A DNA stretch of 5,161 bases from Thermoanaerobaculia bacterium (GTDB lineage: Bacteria; Acidobacteriota; Thermoanaerobaculia; Multivoradales; UBA5704). Location: positions 1 to 5,161 of the forward strand of contig JAICSG010000349.1 of assembly GCA_025937035.1 (NCBI GenBank), written 5' to 3'. Below are positions 1-5,161 of this stretch, one piece after another (position 1 is the first letter of the stretch; every line of letters starts with the position of its first letter). Both the position numbers and the translations under genes were made by a program. The notes under the pieces are model-generated. The model made no database searches. It saw only the letters and a program-made list of their open reading frames with translations, and was not told the DNA's origin.

Positions 1-1268
1 ACGAGGTGCTGCGCGACCTCAAGGACCAGCTCTCGCAGCTCGGGCCCGAGGACCGCATGGCGATCGTCTCCTGGGCCGGCGGCGAGGTCGAGATGCTGAC
101 GAGCTGGACCAACTCCCCCCGCCAGCTCAAGGACGCCATCGACAAGGCGACCTACGAGCGCACCTACGGGATCGCGCGGGTCGCGGAGCTGCGCACCTTC
201 CAGACCTCGCGGCGGCTGGCCGGCGGCGCGCTGGTCGACGCCTCGCCGCGCCGGGCGTTCGCGCAGCAGGCCGACATCGAGGAGCTGGAGTTCGCCCAGC
301 GTCTGGTGGGGCAGACCGAGCGGGCGGTGGCCGCCGCGGTGAGCACGCTCCACGGCTTCGCCGCGCCTCCCGGCCGCAAGGTGATGCTCCTGCTCTCCGG
401 CGGCTGGCCCTACTCGGTCCTGGACTACGTGATCAACAACCCGAACCGGCCGGTGATCGAGCGCGAGGTGCCGCGCGGCGAGGAGATCCTGGCGCCCCTC
501 GTGGACACCGCCAACCGCCTGGGCTACACGCTCTATCCCGTGGACGTGCCGGGGATCGAGGGGACGGCGGCCGACGCCAGCCTCGCCTTTCCGGCGGCGA
601 CCGGGCTCAACATCCGGGAGCAGGAGCACGAGGCGACGCTCCTCTACGTGGCCCAGCAGACGGGCGGCAAGGCGCTGCTCAACTCGCAGAGCGCCCAGCT
701 CCTCCAGGCGGCGGCGGCGGACACCCGCTCCTACTACTGGCTCGGGTTCACCCCCTCCTGGCAGGGGAACGACAAGCCCCACCGGGTGAAGCTGTCGGTG
801 CTGCCCAAGGGGCTCAGCGTGCGCTCGCGCACCGGCTTCCTCGACCTCTCGCGCAAGGCGGAGAACTCGCTGATCGTCGAGAGCGCGATGATGTTCGGCA
901 ACTCGCCGGACGTGATCCCGATGGCGGTCAAGGTCGGAGCCCCGGTCGCCTCCGGGCGCCGGGAGATGGAGGTGCCGGTCTCGCTGGCGATCCCGGTGGA
1001 CGCCATCACCTTCGTGCCGGTGAACGGCAAGCAGACCGCCGAGCTGGAGCTGCGGGTGGCGGCGGTGGACAGCGGCGGCAACCGCGCGCCGGTGCCGGTG
1101 ATCCCGGTGACGCTCACCGGCGACGAGGCCCCCAAGCCGGGCATGGCGGTGCGCTACGATACGCGGCTCAAGCTGCGCAAGCTGCCGCACCACCTGACGC
1201 TGGCGATCTTCGATCCGCTGAGCGGCAAGATCCTCACCGCCCGGGCGGACGTGGCGCCGCCGAAATAG
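1..1268 (+). CDS. VWFA-related (Acidobacterial type) protein, 5' end missing
   Basis: This is the C-terminal 421 residues of a probably secreted von Willebrand factor A-like protein. The reading frame is already open at the window edge (codon_start 3). The first GTG, at position 6, lies inside the A domain, so the true start is upstream; alignment with the next gene suggests about 160 residues are missing. Counting from that GTG, visible parts are the A-domain helix and strand GPEDRMAIVSW (13-23), the strand GRKVMLLLSGG (123-133), a strand YTLYPVDVPG (174-183), and the family's closing block from TGGKALLNS (219-227) through YYWLGFTP (243-250) to VRSRTGFLDL (272-281). A beta-rich tail follows to the stop. 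The strand that normally carries SDG reads SGG, so a usual acidic position is lost. The family is best known from Acidobacteriota; its function and ligand are unknown. Family assignment is firm, role is not. Confidence 0.88.
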   Translation, partial: EVLRDLKDQLSQLGPEDRMAIVSWAGGEVEMLTSWTNSPRQLKDAIDKATYERTYGIARVAELRTFQTSRRLAGGALVDASPRRAFAQQADIEELEFAQRLVGQTERAVAAAVSTLHGFAAPPGRKVMLLLSGGWPYSVLDYVINNPNRPVIEREVPRGEEILAPLVDTANRLGYTLYPVDVPGIEGTAADASLAFPAATGLNIREQEHEATLLYVAQQTGGKALLNSQSAQLLQAAAADTRSYYWLGFTPSWQGNDKPHRVKLSVLPKGLSVRSRTGFLDLSRKAENSLIVESAMMFGNSPDVIPMAVKVGAPVASGRREMEVPVSLAIPVDAITFVPVNGKQTAELELRVAAVDSGGNRAPVPVIPVTLTGDEAPKPGMAVRYDTRLKLRKLPHHLTLAIFDPLSGKILTARADVAPPK

Positions 1269-1288
1269 GGACCGGAGAGGGGGTTGCG

Positions 1289-1294
1289 TATAAT
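1289..1294 (+). promoter_or_regulatory. Candidate -10 box for the second VWFA-like gene
   Basis: A perfect TATAAT lies in the 68-nt gap between the two VWFA-like genes and stands out in GC-rich sequence. It would place the transcription start near 1301 and give a leader of about 36 nt. No convincing TTGACA-like -35 is seen 16-18 nt upstream, so strength and sigma factor are uncertain. If real, the second VWFA gene and those behind it can be transcribed independently of the first. Confidence 0.5.
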
Positions 1295-1336
1295 CCCGGA
1301 CGGACGGAGCTCACAAAGAAGGGGAAGAAGGCGTCT

Positions 1337-3103
1337 ATGAGGTCACCCAAAAGTCTTTTCACGGCCTGCGGGCTGTTCCTGGCCCTCGGGGGCCTCGCCG
1401 GACAGGCCTTCGCGGCGCCGCCGGCCAAGCCCGCCGCGGCCAAGCCGGCGGCGGCCAGCGCCGCCAAGGACAAGGCGGAGGAGCCGTTCATCGACATCAT
1501 CAACGTCGGCGTGGTCAACGTCGACGTCTACGTCACGGACAAGAAGGGCAACCCGGTCACCGGCCTGAGCAAGAACGACTTCCAGCTCCTCGAGAACGGC
1601 CGGCCGGTGGAGATCACCAACTTCTACGCGGTCAACGACGGCAAGGCGGTGACCCCGCTGACGGCCATCGAGACGGAGGCCACCGCGCCCGCTCCGGGAG
1701 CGCCGCCCGCCGCCGAGCCGGAGAAGGTCCAGACCCCGGAGGACCAGCGGCTGCGCCTGATCGTCTACATCGACAACTACAACCTGCGGCCGTTCAACCG
1801 CAACCGGGTGATGCGCGAGCTGCGCGCCTTCCTCGGCCAGAAGCTGGGCAAGGACGACCAGATGATGCTCGCCACCTACGACCGCGAGCTGCACATCCGG
1901 CACGGCTTCACCAGCGATCCGAGCCTGATCGCGGCGGGCATGCTCGACATCGAGAAGATCTCGGCCCAGGGGGTCCACGCCGACTCCGACCGCCGGGACG
2001 TGCTGCAGAAGATCGCCGACTCCCAGAGCGTTGCCGAGGCCGAGGGGTATGCCCACAGCTACGCCGAGAACACCTTCAACGACCTCTCGTTCTCGCTCGA
2101 CTCGCTCAAGAAGATGGTCGACGCGCTGGCCGGCATGCCGGGGCGCAAGGCGGTGGTCTACGTCAGCGACGGCCTGCAGATGATCGCCGGCCAGGACGTC
2201 TTCTATGCCGTCCAGGCCAAGTACGGCGAGCAGAGCACGAGCATGACCTCGACGCTCGAGTACAACGTCGCCCGCCGGCTCGACGAGCTGACGGCGCAGG
2301 CCAACGCCAACCGGATCACCTTCTACACGATCGACGCCGCCGGCCTGCGCCCCTACGAATCGACCTCGGCCGAGAACCAGGGTCCGGGGGCCTCGGCACC
2401 GGGCATGTCGCAGCTCGTCGACTCGGTGCGCATCTCGAACCTCCAGAGCACGCTCCAGACCCTCGCCGAGAAGACGGGCGGCGTCGCCATCCTCAACACC
2501 AACGACGCCACCCCCAAGCTGGAGAAGGTCGCGACCGACTTCAAGACCTACTATTCGCTGGGATACACGCCCCCCCACTTCGGGGACGGCCGCTACTACA
2601 AGCTCGACGTCAAGTTGAAGAACCGCAAGGACCTCCAGGTGCGCCACCGCGAGGGGTACCGCGACAAGAGCATCGAGGCGCTGATGAGCGACGGCACGCT
2701 CGCCGCCCTCAACTTTCCGTTCGAGCAGAACCCGCTCGGCGTGTCCCTGGAGCTCGGGCAGCCGCGGCCGCGCGACGACGGCTTCTATCTGGTGCCGGTG
2801 CTGGTGCGCATCCCCATCGGCAAGCTGCAGTTGATCCCCCACGAGCAGACGCAGACCGAGGACGCCCGGGTGCGCCTGTTCATCGCCGCCCTCGACTCGG
2901 CCGGCGGCACCTCGGACGTGCAGCAGGCGCCCGTGCCGATCAGCATCCCGACCAAGGACCTGGCGGCGGCACAGAAAAAGCAATACGTCTATTCGGTGAC
3001 GCTGCTCATGCGTCCGGGCGAGCAGCGGGTGTCGATCGGCGTGCGCGACGACGTGGGCGCCCAGGCCTGCTTCCTGAGCCGTTCGCTGAAGGTCGGGACC
3101 TAG
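1337..3103 (+). CDS. Secreted VWFA-related (Acidobacterial type) protein
   Basis: A complete 588-residue protein. A signal peptide covers residues 1-26 (basic n-region, hydrophobic core, probable cleavage after AFA), followed by an Ala/Pro/Lys-rich linker to about 47. Next is the N-terminal beta domain typical of this family: VVNVDVYVTDKKGNPVTGL (59-77), then DF and ENGRPVEITNF (86-96). A Pro/Ala-rich stretch leads into the A-like domain: LRLIVYIDNYN (139-149), a strand GRKAVVYVSDG and, later, ITFYTIDAAG. The closing block has TGGVAILNTND, YYSLGYTP and VRHREGYRDKS. The beta-rich C-terminal region resembles that of the preceding gene, so the two are tandem paralogues. The metal-site motif DxSxS reads D146-N-Y-N-L, so canonical metal-dependent binding is doubtful. 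The ATG at 1337 is supported by GAAGG at 1327-1331 (5-nt spacing) and by the signal peptide. Predicted periplasmic or exported; ligand unknown. Confidence 0.92.
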   Translation: MRSPKSLFTACGLFLALGGLAGQAFAAPPAKPAAAKPAAASAAKDKAEEPFIDIINVGVVNVDVYVTDKKGNPVTGLSKNDFQLLENGRPVEITNFYAVNDGKAVTPLTAIETEATAPAPGAPPAAEPEKVQTPEDQRLRLIVYIDNYNLRPFNRNRVMRELRAFLGQKLGKDDQMMLATYDRELHIRHGFTSDPSLIAAGMLDIEKISAQGVHADSDRRDVLQKIADSQSVAEAEGYAHSYAENTFNDLSFSLDSLKKMVDALAGMPGRKAVVYVSDGLQMIAGQDVFYAVQAKYGEQSTSMTSTLEYNVARRLDELTAQANANRITFYTIDAAGLRPYESTSAENQGPGASAPGMSQLVDSVRISNLQSTLQTLAEKTGGVAILNTNDATPKLEKVATDFKTYYSLGYTPPHFGDGRYYKLDVKLKNRKDLQVRHREGYRDKSIEALMSDGTLAALNFPFEQNPLGVSLELGQPRPRDDGFYLVPVLVRIPIGKLQLIPHEQTQTEDARVRLFIAALDSAGGTSDVQQAPVPISIPTKDLAAAQKKQYVYSVTLLMRPGEQRVSIGVRDDVGAQACFLSRSLKVGT

Positions 3104-3110
3104 AATCTCC

Positions 3111-3118
3111 GGAGGGGG
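3111..3118 (+). promoter_or_regulatory. Strong ribosome binding site for the holin-like gene
   Basis: GGAGGGGG lies 6 nt before the ATG at 3125, within the 21-nt gap after the VWFA-like gene's stop. It fixes the start and fits co-transcription with the upstream gene. The stop codon itself forms part of TAGAAT (3101-3106), a one-mismatch -10-like hexamer, so an extra internal promoter cannot be excluded. Confidence 0.6.
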
Positions 3119-3124
3119 CGCGGG

Positions 3125-3571
3125 ATGCAACCATGGATCGATCTGTTCCGCTCGCTGGGTGAGGCGCTGCTGGAGGTCTGGCGGGCGGAGCTGGCCACCC
3201 TGCAGGACGACCTGTCGCGGTCGGGCCGGCACCTCGGGGTGGCCCTGGGGCTGTTCGGCGCCGCCGCCGTGCTGCTGTTCTGGACCGTCGGCCTGGTGCT
3301 CTTCGCGCTCATCGCGCTGCTCCACGTCTGGCTGCCCTGGTGGGGGTCGGCGCTGATCGTGCTGGCGCTCTTCCTGATCGCCATGGCGATCCTGGCGCGG
3401 CTCGGCCTCAAGCGCATACGCCAGGTGGAGAATCCGGTCGAGACCGTGCGGCGGCGGGTGGACAGCCACTTCGACTGGTGGCAGCACGGCCTGCTCGCCC
3501 GCCCGCAGACGCTGGACGTCGAGCCCGGGACCCTCAAGGACGAGGAGCCGCTGGGGAGGGATCTGCCATGA
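3125..3571 (+). CDS. Holin-X-like (DUF1469/Phage_holin_3_6-type) membrane protein
   Basis: A 148-residue integral membrane protein. Residues 1-35 form an amphipathic, acidic helix (EVWRAELATLQDDL at 17-30). Two hydrophobic segments follow, about 37-67 and 74-95, joined by a short Trp/Pro turn (VWLPWWGSA). After them comes a charged C-terminal region with NPVETVRRRVDSHFDWW (103-119), the kind of 'P-x-E-T ... W' tail seen in the putative holin superfamily III group. Despite the family name, such proteins are common chromosomal membrane proteins in non-lysogenic bacteria, and nothing here suggests a phage. The gene starts 21 nt after the VWFA-like gene with a strong ribosome binding site, and its TGA overlaps the next ATG by four bases, so translational coupling is likely. 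Role unknown; envelope-stress or membrane-organising functions are only guesses. The family assignment is from recalled pattern, not a search. Confidence 0.75.
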   Translation: MQPWIDLFRSLGEALLEVWRAELATLQDDLSRSGRHLGVALGLFGAAAVLLFWTVGLVLFALIALLHVWLPWWGSALIVLALFLIAMAILARLGLKRIRQVENPVETVRRRVDSHFDWWQHGLLARPQTLDVEPGTLKDEEPLGRDLP

Positions 3572-3798
3572 GCGATCGTCTGGAGGAGGCGCGTCTGGAG
3601 GCCCAGCGCCGCCTGGAGGAGAGCCGCCGCGAGGCCGAGCTCCGCCTCGCCGAGGTGCGCACCGCGGTGAAGACCGAGGTGGGGGTGCTGCCGAAGAAGA
3701 AATATCTGCTGATGGCCCTGGCGGCGGGCGCGGCGGGCTTCGCCGTGGCGCTCGGACGGGGCCGGCGCCGTAAATCCAAGAAAAAGCTGAAGAAGTAG
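3568..3798 (+). CDS. Small coiled-coil, single-membrane-helix protein with basic tail
   Basis: A 76-residue protein with three parts. Residues 2-36 form a highly charged Arg/Glu helix with repeated RLEEAR/RRLEESR units, very likely a coiled coil. Residues 46-62 are a small-residue-rich membrane helix (YLLMALAAGAAGFAVAL). The last 14 residues contain 10 Arg or Lys. The ATG at 3568 overlaps the preceding stop (ATGA) and has GGGGAGGG at 3552-3559, so this start is preferred; the open frame continues upstream only as an overprint of the holin-like gene. By the positive-inside rule the basic tail should be cytoplasmic. Such short tail-anchored, charged proteins often accompany Holin-X-type genes (DUF3618- or YqjD-like roles), but I cannot assign a named family. 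A physical partnership with the upstream membrane protein is an inference from gene coupling. Confidence 0.72.
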   Translation: MSDRLEEARLEAQRRLEESRREAELRLAEVRTAVKTEVGVLPKKKYLLMALAAGAAGFAVALGRGRRRKSKKKLKK

Positions 3799-3807
3799 AT
3801 CTGGGAT

Positions 3808-3829
3808 GGCGGCCCCTCGCGAGGCCGCC
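3808..3829. terminator. GC hairpin between convergent genes, possible bidirectional terminator
   Basis: A perfect 7-bp inverted repeat, GGCGGCC / GGCCGCC, encloses an 8-nt loop. It lies 9 nt after the stop of the coiled-coil gene and 14 nt beyond the stop of the opposing DUF4177 gene. Its position between convergent genes is what a shared terminator would have. Neither strand shows a T-run after the stem, so it may instead be a pausing or 3'-end-protecting hairpin, or depend on Rho. Confidence 0.5.
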
Positions 3830-3843
3830 CCGTCGCCCGGGCC

Positions 3844-4032
3844 TCAGCCCGCGACCGGACGCTTGAAGACCATGGCGATGTTGTCGGTCGCCCCGGTCTT
3901 GAAGTTGACGGAGGTGATGGACACCAGCTCCCACCCATCTTCCCCCAGCTGGTTGAGCTGCGTCGCGGCGTTCGGATCGAGACGGTAGTTCTCACTACGA
4001 ATGTTGATGATTTTGTACTCCCACTTGCTCAT
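3844..4032 (-). CDS. DUF4177-type small protein
   Basis: A 62-residue protein built like the DUF4177 family: an opening strand with WEYK (4-7), then the hallmark LNQLGEDGWELVSI (26-39), and a closing strand ending FKRP (56-59). Family length is usually 55-70 residues, so it appears complete. No catalytic residues are evident and the family's function is unknown. The frame could start two codons earlier at GTG 4038, but AAGGAG (minus strand, 4047-4042) is only 3 nt from that GTG and 9 nt from the ATG at 4032, so the ATG is preferred; it also gives the family-like N-terminus MSKWEYK. The gene is convergent with the membrane-protein unit and lies 111 nt downstream of the DUF62 gene on the same strand, with a promoter-like sequence between them. 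No signal peptide or membrane segment, so probably cytoplasmic. Confidence 0.82.
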   Translation of the reverse strand: MSKWEYKIINIRSENYRLDPNAATQLNQLGEDGWELVSITSVNFKTGATDNIAMVFKRPVAG

Positions 4033-4041
4033 TTCCACACG

Positions 4042-4047
4042 CTCCTT
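4042..4047 (-). promoter_or_regulatory. Shine-Dalgarno deciding the DUF4177 start
   Basis: AAGGAG on the minus strand. Its spacing is 9 nt to ATG 4032 but only 3 nt to GTG 4038, which favours the shorter, 62-residue product. Confidence 0.65.
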
Positions 4048-4074
4048 CCCAGTTCCGGGGGCACAGATGAGCTC

Positions 4075-4103
4075 ATTGTATCTCGGCCGGATGGATTTGT
4101 AAC
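4075..4103 (-). promoter_or_regulatory. Sigma70-like promoter for the DUF4177 gene
   Basis: On the minus strand, GTTACA (4103-4098, four of six matches to TTGACA) and TACAAT (4080-4075, five of six matches to TATAAT) are separated by 17 nt. The start of transcription would be near 4068, giving a leader of about 35 nt that includes the ribosome binding site. This is the only site in the window with both hexamers at good spacing. It implies that the small gene is not solely dependent on readthrough from the DUF62 gene. Confidence 0.5.
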
Positions 4104-4120
4104 CGCGACGTCACATTGAC

Positions 4121-4142
4121 CGGCCCTCCGGAGGCTTTGCCG
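4121..4142 (-). terminator. Weak hairpin after the DUF62 gene
   Basis: The first bases beyond the DUF62 stop contain the perfect palindrome CCTCCGGAGG (4125-4134), flanked by CGGC/GCCG arms that could extend the stem across an internal loop. No T-run follows. Position suits a terminator separating this gene from the DUF4177 gene, but the fold is imperfect. Apart from this and the promoter-like site, I see nothing in 4048-4143. Confidence 0.25.
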
Positions 4143-4143
4143 T

Positions 4144-4911
4144 TCAAGATCCGTTCCAGGTGATGTCCACCTTCGCTCCCCGGGAAACGCTCCAGGCCCG
4201 GGCGAGGTCCTCGCCGTTCAGCGACAGCTCGACGGTGCCCAGCGAGCCCGGGATCATCGCCGCCTCCCCGGGAGGAATCCCGGCGTAGTGGCTGGCCCGC
4301 CGGGAGGTGGCATGGCCCGCCACCTCCGCCCGGCAGGGCGCGGCGGGGAGCCAAGCAGCCGGGACGTCGGTCACCAGGTTGCCGTAACGGTCGACGTGGA
4401 TCACCCGTCCCGAGATCCGTCCCGGCTCCCGGGCCGGGGGTGAGAAGGGGAGCCGCACCGGGTCCGGGATCACGGGCCCCAGGCTCTCCAGGCTCTCGCC
4501 GCGCAGGAGCGAGGCCGCGATGGGCGCGAAGCGGTCCCGGCCGTGGAACGTCTGTCCCGGGGAGGCCAGGAACAGCTCGTCCCGTTCGACCGAACGGACC
4601 TCGACGCCGTCCAGAAAGGGGGTGAGAAGGCCGTTGTCCGGCGCCACGAAGTAGGCCGCCGGGGTGCGGACGGCGAGGATACGGCGGTCCGATCCCACCC
4701 CGGGGTCGATCACGGCCAGATGGACCGTCCCGTCCGGAAACGAGGGCACCGCCGCCCGCAGCAGGAACGAGCCGGTCTCGATGTCCCCGGGCGGCACCTC
4801 GTGGGAGATGTCCACCAGGACCGTCCCGGGCGCCAGGCGAAGGATGGTGCCCTTGACGGCGGCGACGTAGTAGTCGGCGGTGCCGAAGTCGGTGAGAAGA
4901 GTGAGAAGCAT
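4144..4911 (-). CDS. SAM hydroxide adenosyltransferase (DUF62 family)
   Basis: A 255-residue enzyme of the family that includes archaeal PH0463 and the halogenases SalL and FlA. Housekeeping members split S-adenosylmethionine with water into adenosine and methionine. Conserved blocks are LLTDFGTADYYVAAVKG (5-21), DISHEVPPGDI (34-44), VIDPGVGSDRR (67-77), VAPDNGLLTP (89-98), FHGRDRFAPIAA (122-133) and HVDRYGNLVTDV (172-183). The expected Asp-Arg-His triad of the water-using enzymes appears as D69, R76 and H123, with the same 7-residue Asp-Arg spacing as in PH0463. That favours hydrolysis over halogenation. The ATG at 4911 is chosen because the family begins right at this strand; the frame is open further to GTG 4965, but those 18 residues are Arg-rich, unlike the family, and would overlap the divergent gene. 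AGGA lies about 4 nt before the ATG, a weak site. Cytoplasmic. The physiological role in bacteria is unsettled. Confidence 0.93.
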   Translation of the reverse strand: MLLTLLTDFGTADYYVAAVKGTILRLAPGTVLVDISHEVPPGDIETGSFLLRAAVPSFPDGTVHLAVIDPGVGSDRRILAVRTPAAYFVAPDNGLLTPFLDGVEVRSVERDELFLASPGQTFHGRDRFAPIAASLLRGESLESLGPVIPDPVRLPFSPPAREPGRISGRVIHVDRYGNLVTDVPAAWLPAAPCRAEVAGHATSRRASHYAGIPPGEAAMIPGSLGTVELSLNGEDLARAWSVSRGAKVDITWNGS

Positions 4912-4917
4912 TATTCC

Positions 4918-4925
4918 TATACAAT
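4918..4925 (+). promoter_or_regulatory. -10-like box in the 22-nt divergent gap
   Basis: TATACAAT contains TACAAT (4920-4925), eight bases before GTG 4934, so transcription could begin at or within two bases of the start codon. On the opposite strand the same AT-rich patch reads TATAGG (4921-4916), a poorer -10 match at a similar distance from ATG 4911. No good -35 is visible for either direction. Confidence 0.4.
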
Positions 4926-4933
4926 CCCGCCCC

Positions 4934-5161
4934 GTGTCCGCCCGCCGCCTCCTCCTGTTCACCAAGCCGGCCCGGGAAGGCCGGGTGAAGACCCGGCTGA
5001 TCGGCGATCTTACCGCCGCCCAGGCCGCGGCGCTCCACGCGGCGTTCCTGGACGACCTGCTGGACCGGCTGCGCGAGGGCGATTTCGAGCTGCGGCTCGC
5101 CTGGGCGCTCGATTCGGAGGAGGCGGTCCCGTCCGGCCCCCTGCCCGGCGTCCGCCAGGAA
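4934..5161 (+). CDS. DUF2064/TIGR04282-type GT-A glycosyltransferase, 3' end missing
   Basis: The first 76 codons of a gene that continues past the right edge, with no stop in frame. The N-terminus has the family's nucleotide-sugar binding signature: a short hydrophobic strand then FTKPAREGRVKTRL (9-22), followed by GDLTAAQAAALHAAFLDDLLDRL (24-46), which matches the usual 'AaaLhraflxDtl' helix. The family is annotated as rSAM/selenodomain-associated transferase 1 or arsenosugar-type glycosyltransferase; the substrate cannot be told from this fragment. GTG 4934 is chosen because it directly precedes the first strand; an in-frame GTG at 4901 would overlap the DUF62 gene's start. There is no Shine-Dalgarno before 4934, only a C-rich stretch, which fits a leaderless message. 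It is divergent from the DUF62 gene. Codon use matches its neighbours. Confidence 0.82.
   Translation, partial: MSARRLLLFTKPAREGRVKTRLIGDLTAAQAAALHAAFLDDLLDRLREGDFELRLAWALDSEEAVPSGPLPGVRQE

Noticed and set aside
6..8. GTG as the true start of the first VWFA-like gene
   Set aside because: It falls in the middle of the A domain and the frame is open to the window edge; the paralogue shows about 160 further residues upstream.
3340..3567. Longer version of the coiled-coil protein starting at 3340
   Set aside because: This part overprints the holin-like gene and is Arg/Ala/Gly-rich; the ATGA overlap and the GGGGAGGG site support the start at 3568.
3125..3571. Phage lysis holin, implying a prophage
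   Set aside because: There is no endolysin, spanin, integrase or structural gene nearby, and Holin-X-type proteins are widespread chromosomal proteins.
1343..3934. An 863-codon open frame on the minus strand
   Set aside because: It lies opposite the VWFA-like, holin-like and coiled-coil genes, its product is a low-complexity Arg/Gly/Ala/Val/Leu mix with no recognisable domain, and such antisense frames are expected in GC-rich DNA.
4110..4120. GTCA-N3-TGAC inverted repeat upstream of the DUF4177 promoter as an operator
   Set aside because: Four-base arms are common by chance and there is no second copy or neighbouring regulator gene.
4912..4965. Extended N-terminus (MVNRRRRRADT...) for the DUF62 enzyme
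   Set aside because: It is unlike the family, would overlap the divergent gene by 32 nt, and the family's first strand begins at the ATG at 4911.
4073..5038. A 321-codon minus-strand frame over the DUF62 gene
   Set aside because: It is the shifted frame of a clear enzyme gene and gives a Gly/Arg/Pro-rich product with no family features.

Overview
The window is GC-rich, uninterrupted bacterial chromosome with six genes or gene fragments and a seventh cut by the right edge. Its clearest taxonomic signal is two adjacent secreted-type proteins with the 'VWFA-related Acidobacterial' architecture. This points to Acidobacteriota or a related high-GC lineage, possibly of the Thermoanaerobaculia kind; the phylum is an inference from family content and base composition only. 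I see no phage integration, transposase, CRISPR array, tRNA or rRNA.

Left part (1-3798, + strand): the 3' part of a VWFA-related protein is followed by a full-length paralogue with a signal peptide. After a 21-nt gap comes a two-helix membrane protein of the Holin-X/DUF1469 type. That gene overlaps by 4 nt a 76-residue coiled-coil/membrane protein with a very basic tail. Genes two to four look like one transcription unit, probably starting at a good -10 box (TATAAT, 1289-1294). The two VWFA-like proteins would act outside the cytoplasmic membrane, and the last two proteins would sit in it.

Middle (3799-4143): a GC hairpin separates this unit from a convergent small DUF4177-type gene. That gene has its own promoter-like sequence and a Shine-Dalgarno that moves its start to 4032.

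Right part (4144-5161): a minus-strand SAM hydroxide adenosyltransferase (DUF62) starts at 4911. Only 22 nt away, a divergent gene begins with GTG at 4934. It encodes the N-terminus of a DUF2064/TIGR04282-type GT-A glycosyltransferase and runs off the window. The spacing suggests very short or absent leaders for this pair.

Overall this is mostly ordinary housekeeping and cell-envelope sequence. The points worth a second look are the paired VWFA-like proteins with degenerate metal sites, the holin-like/coiled-coil pair attached to them, the tight divergent start region, and a repeated TANAAT box at gene starts. I did not find convincing evidence for a new defence or mobile system.
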